Made by a program: the position numbers and the translations under genes
Assembly (NCBI GenBank): GCA_040384465.1
Contig: JAZKJF010000012.1
Span: 62,001-126,000 of the forward strand
DNA length: 64,000 bases
Origin: UBA5078 sp040384465
GTDB lineage: Bacteria; Pseudomonadota; Gammaproteobacteria; Pseudomonadales; Pseudohongiellaceae
Reading direction: 5' to 3'
Shown: positions 59,715 through 64,000 of the stretch, in pieces
How positions within the stretch are numbered: position 1 is the first letter of the stretch
How the letters are laid out: the number at the start of each line of letters is the position of its first letter
Notes under the pieces: model-generated
The model's database searches: none
Told to the model about the DNA's origin: nothing
What the model saw: the letters and a program-made list of their open reading frames with translations, nothing else

Positions 59715-61435
59715 TGAGATGCAGATTCGAGGGTCGCCTGCAGGGCAGGCTCCTACTGTCAGTGGGCGTTGTGATGGTTTGTGGGTTGCCATTGATGGGG
59801 GCGGTGGCGCAGGACACGGGGGTCGCGTTGCCCGGTTATAGCAGTCAGGCGTTTTCGCTGCCGCCGGACACCGAGCGGCTGTTGCTGGTGGATGCGGACC
59901 GGGACGGGCGTAAGGATCTACTGACGATCGCTAAGCAGCGTGTCAGCCTGTACTTCCAGGATGACGAGCAAGGCTTCGACTTCGCACAGCCCGACACGAC
60001 ACTCGAACTGCCGGGGCGCAGCGCCGGATGGGAGCTGAGCGAGAACTATCCTGACGCTCAGGGCCAGCCGACCTTCTCCCTTCTGGCGCTGATCGACGGC
60101 CAGCGCGTGACGCAGTGGCCAGTGGTCGCCAGACAATTCGGCACACCCAACGATCTGCTGAGCGGCCTGAGTGGTTTTGCCGGAGGCGGCGTCAATCGCC
60201 TGAACTTCTCCCGCGATATCAACGACGATGGTCTGGACGACCTCATCATTCCGGGTGCGGGCACACTGCTGCTGCACATCCGCAATGCCGATGGCAGTTA
60301 TCAGCAGCCCTTGAGCGTACTGTCGGACATGCAGATCAATACCAGCCTGTTCGTGCGCCAGGCGCTGGAGCGGGACGTCGGGCAATCGCTGCGCATCCCT
60401 CTGATCGAGTTGCGGGACGTCAACAACGACGGCCACCCGGACCTGCTCTCCGCTACCGACGAACGCTTCGACGTCTTTCTGGCCAGCGCTCAGGGCGGCG
60501 ACTATTTTCCGCAGACACCTACTTACTCGGTGGACCGTTTGGAGATTCGCGAACGCCTCGGCAGTTTCGATATCGATCAACTGGATTTTTCGAACCTGAC
60601 CGGCATCCTCGCACTCACCCATGAGGAAACTCTGGAAGATGTGGATGGCGACGGCATCGCTGATTTCCTCCTGCGCGAGGGTGGCAAAGTGTCTCTGTTT
60701 GGCGGCAACGCCGATGGCATGGACTTCACCCAACCTCGACAAGTACTGCGCTCCGGCGGCAATGTCATCACCACTTTCCTGCAGGACGAGAATGAGGACG
60801 GCCTCAAGGATCTGTGGTTGTGGCGCGTGGAAGAGGTGTCTGTTGGCGATCTGTTCCTGTGGCTGGCCATCTCCGGCAGCATCAACGTGGAGGCTTTCGT
60901 CTATCACAACGAGGGCCAAAGCTTTGCTCGACGCCCGGCACGCCAGCTCACCGTGGCGCTGAAGTTTCCTTCCGCACTGGGCATGTTGAGTTCGGCCATA
61001 GAGTTTCGTGAGCAGGCCGAAGCGTTAGAAGACACCCGCACTATTCCGACGGCCATCGCCAAGGTCAGCGGCGTCGGCAGCAACCAGGATCTACTGGTGC
61101 TGCTCGATGAACAGGTGCAGGTGTTCCTGAATAGCATGGAACCAGAGGCGACACCTCCCGAAGAACAATTCCTGGCCTCGCTGGACTACAGCCGTACCCG
61201 CAACGACTACGAGATCGACATTCGCCGCATCATCGACGAATTCGAGATCGAGCAGAACAGCGAATTGCGCCTCGTCGAAGGCCGCAGCCCCGATCACACC
61301 CTGCCGCTGAGTACGACCATGCGCAATGGCGCCGTCATGACGAGCAGCCTCAATGGCGACGCACTGGCTGACATTTTCGTCTTCCTGGAGAAGGGCCGGG
61401 AGGCGATCACCGGAATTCTGTTACTGTCAGAATAA
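59711..61435 (+). CDS. secreted FG-GAP/VCBS repeat protein 2 with REP sequence in its signal region
   Basis: 574 residues, the start overlapping the previous stop (ATGATGA). The signal peptide (LLLSVGVVMVCGLPLMGAVAQD) is preceded by MMRCRFEGRLQGR, encoded by an inverted REP unit. Calcium motifs: DADRDGRKDLLTI, DINDDGLDDLIIPG, DVNNDGHPDLLSA, DVDGDGIADFLL and DENEDGLKDLWLW, i.e. another propeller. It ends the six-gene operon from the M16 peptidase. Partner of VCBS protein 1, perhaps as a pair on the cell surface. Confidence 0.85.
   Translation: MMRCRFEGRLQGRLLLSVGVVMVCGLPLMGAVAQDTGVALPGYSSQAFSLPPDTERLLLVDADRDGRKDLLTIAKQRVSLYFQDDEQGFDFAQPDTTLELPGRSAGWELSENYPDAQGQPTFSLLALIDGQRVTQWPVVARQFGTPNDLLSGLSGFAGGGVNRLNFSRDINDDGLDDLIIPGAGTLLLHIRNADGSYQQPLSVLSDMQINTSLFVRQALERDVGQSLRIPLIELRDVNNDGHPDLLSATDERFDVFLASAQGGDYFPQTPTYSVDRLEIRERLGSFDIDQLDFSNLTGILALTHEETLEDVDGDGIADFLLREGGKVSLFGGNADGMDFTQPRQVLRSGGNVITTFLQDENEDGLKDLWLWRVEEVSVGDLFLWLAISGSINVEAFVYHNEGQSFARRPARQLTVALKFPSALGMLSSAIEFREQAEALEDTRTIPTAIAKVSGVGSNQDLLVLLDEQVQVFLNSMEPEATPPEEQFLASLDYSRTRNDYEIDIRRIIDEFEIEQNSELRLVEGRSPDHTLPLSTTMRNGAVMTSSLNGDALADIFVFLEKGREAITGILLLSE
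59734..59758. repeat. REP unit (inverted) in the 5' end of the VCBS 2 gene
   Basis: Reverse complement reads CAGTAGGAGCCTGCCCTGCA..., the same family as the cluster at 57.1 kb. It lies in frame directly before the hydrophobic core of the signal peptide. Confidence 0.75.
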
Positions 61436-61547
61436 CGACAACGGCTTGTCAATGGTTTACCCCCAAAGCCTGCCAACCGGCTATGTCTGACGCCTGGCCG
61501 GGCGTACAATCGGGAAGATGTCGTCCATTCCAAGAGAAGTCGTCACG

Positions 61548-63290
61548 ATGTCCCATCGCCGTCATCTGTTCTCTCTGCGTTTCGCTCACGCCCTGCGCGA
61601 GAGCTGCGTTACCGAACCCTATTCCGCACAACGCTTTTATCAGGATGCTCTCGCCGGCATCACCGTCGGTATCATCGCCATCCCGCTGGCCATGGCCCTG
61701 GCAATTGCGAGCGGCGTGGCACCGCAATACGGTCTTTATACGGCGATCATCGCAGGCTTTTTGATTGCGCTGAGTGGAGGTTCGCGTTATAGCGTATCAG
61801 GGCCGACAGCCGCTTTTGTCGTGATCCTCTACCCGATTGCCCAGAACTTCGGCCTCAGTGGTTTGCTGGTGGCGACGATGCTCTCCGGCGTCATTCTGGT
61901 GGCGATGGCCCTGCTGCGACTCGGGCGTTTGATTCAGTACATTCCAGAATCGGTGGTGCTGGGTTTCACCGGCGGCATTGCTGTGGTCATTGTCACGTTG
62001 CAAATCAAGGACCTGTTCGGCCTGCCAATTGCCGAGATGCCCGAGCACTTCCTCGACAAGATTCGCCTGCTTGCCGCGCATGCCGAAGAGGTGCACTGGC
62101 CGAGCGTCGCCGTGGCCGCGCTGACGCTGGCGATCATGATTTTCTGGCCGACACTGAAAACACCGATTCCCGCCCACCTGCCCGCGATCACGCTGGCAAG
62201 CATCGCCGCGCTCTTGTTCGCGCAGGCCGACATGCCGGTCGACACTATTGGTTCACGCTTCAGTTATCTGCTGCCCGATGGCAGCAGCGGTCAGGGCATT
62301 CCTCCTGTACTGCCACATTTCGAATGGCCGTGGCTGCGTGAAGGAGCGGGAGGAGCTGCACCAGTGTGGAACTGGCAGGTCGTGCAGGAGTTGCTGCCCG
62401 CCGCCCTGGCCATCGCCATGCTGGGTGCCATTGAGTCGCTGCTGTGCGCTGTGGTGCTGGATGGCATGAGCGGCCGCAAACACAGCGCCAACAGCGAACT
62501 GCTGGGCCAGGGCATCGGCAACATCGTCACGCCCTTCTTCGGAGGCATCACCGCCACTGCTGCGCTGGCCAGATCGGCCGCCAACTATCGGGCCGGAGCA
62601 ACCTCGCCGGTGGCGGCCATGACTCATGCGGTGATCGTGCTGCTGGGATTGGTGGCACTAACGCGGCTGCTGAGTTATCTGCCGATGTCCGGCATGGGCG
62701 CCCTGCTGCTGATGGTCGCCTGGAACATGAGCGAAGCACCGAAAGCACTACACCTGATCAAGACCGCGCCACGCAGCGACATCGCCGTGTTCTTCACCTG
62801 TTTCAGCCTGACAGTGCTGTTCGACATGGTGATCGCCATCAGCACAGGGATGGTACTGGCCGCACTGCTGTTCATGAAAGAGATCGCTGATATGACCCGC
62901 GTCTCGGACATCAGCGAGAATCGACGTCTGGTGACCGAGCCTGTACCCCCGGGCTGGTGTGTGCTGAAGATCAGCGGCCCTCTGTTCTTCGCCGCCGCCG
63001 ACCGCATCTTCAGCGAGATCGCCATGGGTTGCGGTCAGCGCCGGGGCATCATCTTGTACTTGGATGGAGTGCCAATTCTGGATGCTGGCGGAGTCTCCGC
63101 GCTGGACAAATTAGTGCAGCAATGCGCGAGCGATGGCTCGCAACTGTACCTCACGGACCTGCAGTTTCAACCGCTGAAGACGCTGGCGCGCGCCGGGGTC
63201 CAGCCACAACCGGGGGTGCTGGCCTTCTTCCCGACACTGGGGGATGCGCTGGAAACAGCTAACAAGGAATGGGAAGCGGGGGCGGTTTGA
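61548..63290 (+). CDS. dauA: DauA-type SulP transporter (C4-dicarboxylate/sulfate family)
   Basis: 580 residues from the ATG at 61548, aligning with the E. coli DauA (YchM) start; an ATG at 61518 is possible. Near-identical blocks to DauA: AGITVGIIAIPLAMALAIASGVAPQYGLYTA (helices 1-2), SGPTAAFVVILYP, LGAIESLLCAVVLDGMSGRKH, FFGGITATAALARSAAN and LFDMVIAIS. The C-terminal STAS domain (about 465-575) contains FFAAADRIF and PILDAGGVSALDKL. DauA carries succinate and other C4-dicarboxylates at acid pH; sulfate or bicarbonate are alternatives in the family. Confidence 0.92.
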   Translation: MSHRRHLFSLRFAHALRESCVTEPYSAQRFYQDALAGITVGIIAIPLAMALAIASGVAPQYGLYTAIIAGFLIALSGGSRYSVSGPTAAFVVILYPIAQNFGLSGLLVATMLSGVILVAMALLRLGRLIQYIPESVVLGFTGGIAVVIVTLQIKDLFGLPIAEMPEHFLDKIRLLAAHAEEVHWPSVAVAALTLAIMIFWPTLKTPIPAHLPAITLASIAALLFAQADMPVDTIGSRFSYLLPDGSSGQGIPPVLPHFEWPWLREGAGGAAPVWNWQVVQELLPAALAIAMLGAIESLLCAVVLDGMSGRKHSANSELLGQGIGNIVTPFFGGITATAALARSAANYRAGATSPVAAMTHAVIVLLGLVALTRLLSYLPMSGMGALLLMVAWNMSEAPKALHLIKTAPRSDIAVFFTCFSLTVLFDMVIAISTGMVLAALLFMKEIADMTRVSDISENRRLVTEPVPPGWCVLKISGPLFFAAADRIFSEIAMGCGQRRGIILYLDGVPILDAGGVSALDKLVQQCASDGSQLYLTDLQFQPLKTLARAGVQPQPGVLAFFPTLGDALETANKEWEAGAV

Positions 63291-63299
63291 ATAACAAGA

Positions 63300-63319
63300 G
63301 GCGACCATTGTCAGTCGCC
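63300..63319. terminator. hairpin between dauA and the convergent RHH gene
   Basis: GGCGAC-CATTGTCA-GTCGCC, a perfect 6-bp stem overlapping the RHH gene stop. No clear T-tract; weak terminator candidate. Confidence 0.45.
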
Positions 63320-63544
63320 GTCACTGTTTGCACTGTCGCTGCCTTCCGCAAGATCAGCGCTAGCATCGACCTCGGCATCGCTGACGGGCTCAGCGGTGGT
63401 CGTCTTCAAACGCCCGGTGCGGCGCAATGATTCCCTCAGCACATACTCGATCTGGCCGTTCAGGGAACGCAGATCATCGTCAGCCCAGCGCTGCATCGCT
63501 TCGATGACAGCGGGGCTGATGCGCAAGGGATAGGATTTTTTCAT
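63311..63544 (-). CDS. Arc-like ribbon-helix-helix protein
   Basis: 77 residues from the ATG at 63544. KSYPLRISPAVIEAMQRWADDDLRSLNGQIEYVLRESLRRTG is an Arc/MetJ-type ribbon-helix-helix with the DNA-contacting strand YPLRIS. An acidic disordered tail (VDASADLAEGSDSANSDGD) follows. Arc-like genes following SPFH genes are a recurrent pairing; the role there is unknown. It starts 2 nt after the SPFH stop, so it is translationally coupled. Confidence 0.82.
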   Translation of the reverse strand: MKKSYPLRISPAVIEAMQRWADDDLRSLNGQIEYVLRESLRRTGRLKTTTAEPVSDAEVDASADLAEGSDSANSDGD

Positions 63545-63546
63545 GC

Positions 63547-64000
63547 TCAATACAACGACCCTGCATTGACGACTGGTTGAGTAGCACGGTCAGAACACAG
63601 CACCACCAGCAGGTTGCTGACCATCTGGGCGCGGCGTTCATTGTCCAGCTCGACGACACCCCGGCTGTTCAGTTGCGCCAACGCCATCTCCACCATGCCC
63701 ACGGCTCCTTCCACCAGCCGCTCCCGTGCGGCGATGATGGCGCCCGCCTGCTGTCTCTGCAGCATAGCGCCGGCAATCTCCGGCGCATAGGCCAGATGGC
63801 TGATGCGTGCCTCCAGCACCTCGATGCCCGCCTGATTCAGGCGCTCGGAGAGTTGACCAGCAAGGTCATGGGAAATCTCGTTGGCGTGGCTGCGCAAGGC
63901 GATCTGCGGTTTGCTTTCGACGGAATGATCGCCCTGATCATAGGGATAGCTGGTCGCCATCGCCCGCAGCGCCGCTTCGGCTTGAATGTGCACGAAGCTC
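63547..64000 (-). CDS. SPFH (band 7) domain protein, 5' part beyond the right edge
   Basis: About 150 C-terminal residues are present; the frame continues off the window, so the GTG at 63993 is not the true start. The end of the SPFH domain and its helical tail are recognisable: ISHDLAGQLSERLNQAGIEVLEARISHLAYAPEIAGAMLQRQQAGAIIAARERLVEGAVGMVEMAL. SPFH proteins form membrane-attached microdomain cages. The remaining N-terminal membrane helix and most of the SPFH fold lie outside. Followed by the RHH gene. Confidence 0.88.
   Translation of the reverse strand, partial: SFVHIQAEAALRAMATSYPYDQGDHSVESKPQIALRSHANEISHDLAGQLSERLNQAGIEVLEARISHLAYAPEIAGAMLQRQQAGAIIAARERLVEGAVGMVEMALAQLNSRGVVELDNERRAQMVSNLLVVLCSDRATQPVVNAGSLY

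Noticed and set aside
59918..60919. 333-codon minus-strand frame opposite VCBS protein 2
   Set aside because: Shadow of the repeated Asp codons read in reverse (Val/Ile/His-rich), no independent support.
1..64000. CRISPR arrays, rRNA genes, insertion sequences or prophage genes
   Set aside because: Read through for regular spaced repeats, rRNA core sequence, transposase or phage structural motifs; none found.

Overview
The window looks like a chromosomal segment of a free-living, aerobic, GC-rich gammaproteobacterium, probably aquatic. This is inferred from four TonB-dependent receptors, SoxC, a DauA-type SulP carrier, Fpr and Tag of gammaproteobacterial type, and Pseudomonas-like REP sequences. 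Species cannot be set from sequence reading alone. There is no rRNA, CRISPR array, prophage or intact transposase.

1-18.4 kb: a partial soxC (minus) faces a plus-strand set (DUF3047 protein, MBL-fold/beta-CASP hydrolase, P-type cation ATPase). This converges on one long minus-strand operon (16.09 down to 5.76 kb) coding an ABC/FtsX/HlyD exporter and then acetate kinase, a divergent phosphoketolase-like enzyme, an AMP-phosphorylase-type enzyme and a PRPP-synthetase-like enzyme. The last four could turn nucleotide ribose into acetyl phosphate and ATP. A DUF3365 haem-motif protein, a strong bidirectional terminator and a CPA-type Na+/H+ antiporter follow.

18.4-32.4 kb: a frameshifted GGDEF gene, a single-CxxCH secreted protein with an OhrR-like MarR regulator, a CehA/McbA-like secreted protein, a thrombospondin-type-3 secreted protein, an arsR-arsH-MFS operon, a TonB receptor coupled to a Tat-exported protein, a Phd/VapC toxin-antitoxin pair, and a thioredoxin-like gene divergent from an HxlR regulator.

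32.4-35.3 kb: an AT-richer accessory strip with an orphan antitoxin, three unknown cassette-like genes separated by integron attC-like sites, and a tRNA-Arg(UCG) locus. Around the tRNA are a 76-bp direct repeat and two copies of a roughly 78-nt multi-hairpin element that splits tRNA-like T-arm sequence. The stems of the two copies differ but keep pairing.

35.3-41.7 kb: ordinary housekeeping genes (M48 lipoprotein peptidase, tag, receiver-like protein, SDR, DUF4156 lipoprotein, dicarboxylate/amino-acid symporter, fpr).

41.7-61.4 kb: three tandem paralogous TonB-dependent receptors (minus) stand back to back with a plus-strand operon: a small coiled-coil membrane protein, an M16 lipoprotein peptidase, an ABC-2 ATPase and permease, a two-PDZ lipoprotein and two FG-GAP/VCBS proteins. 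From the ATPase onward the genes are joined by 4-nt overlaps. This could be one uptake/processing system for proteins or peptides. REP palindromes lie inside the signal-peptide coding regions of two of these genes.

61.4-64 kb: dauA, then a minus-strand SPFH-domain gene (cut by the window edge) followed by a ribbon-helix-helix gene.
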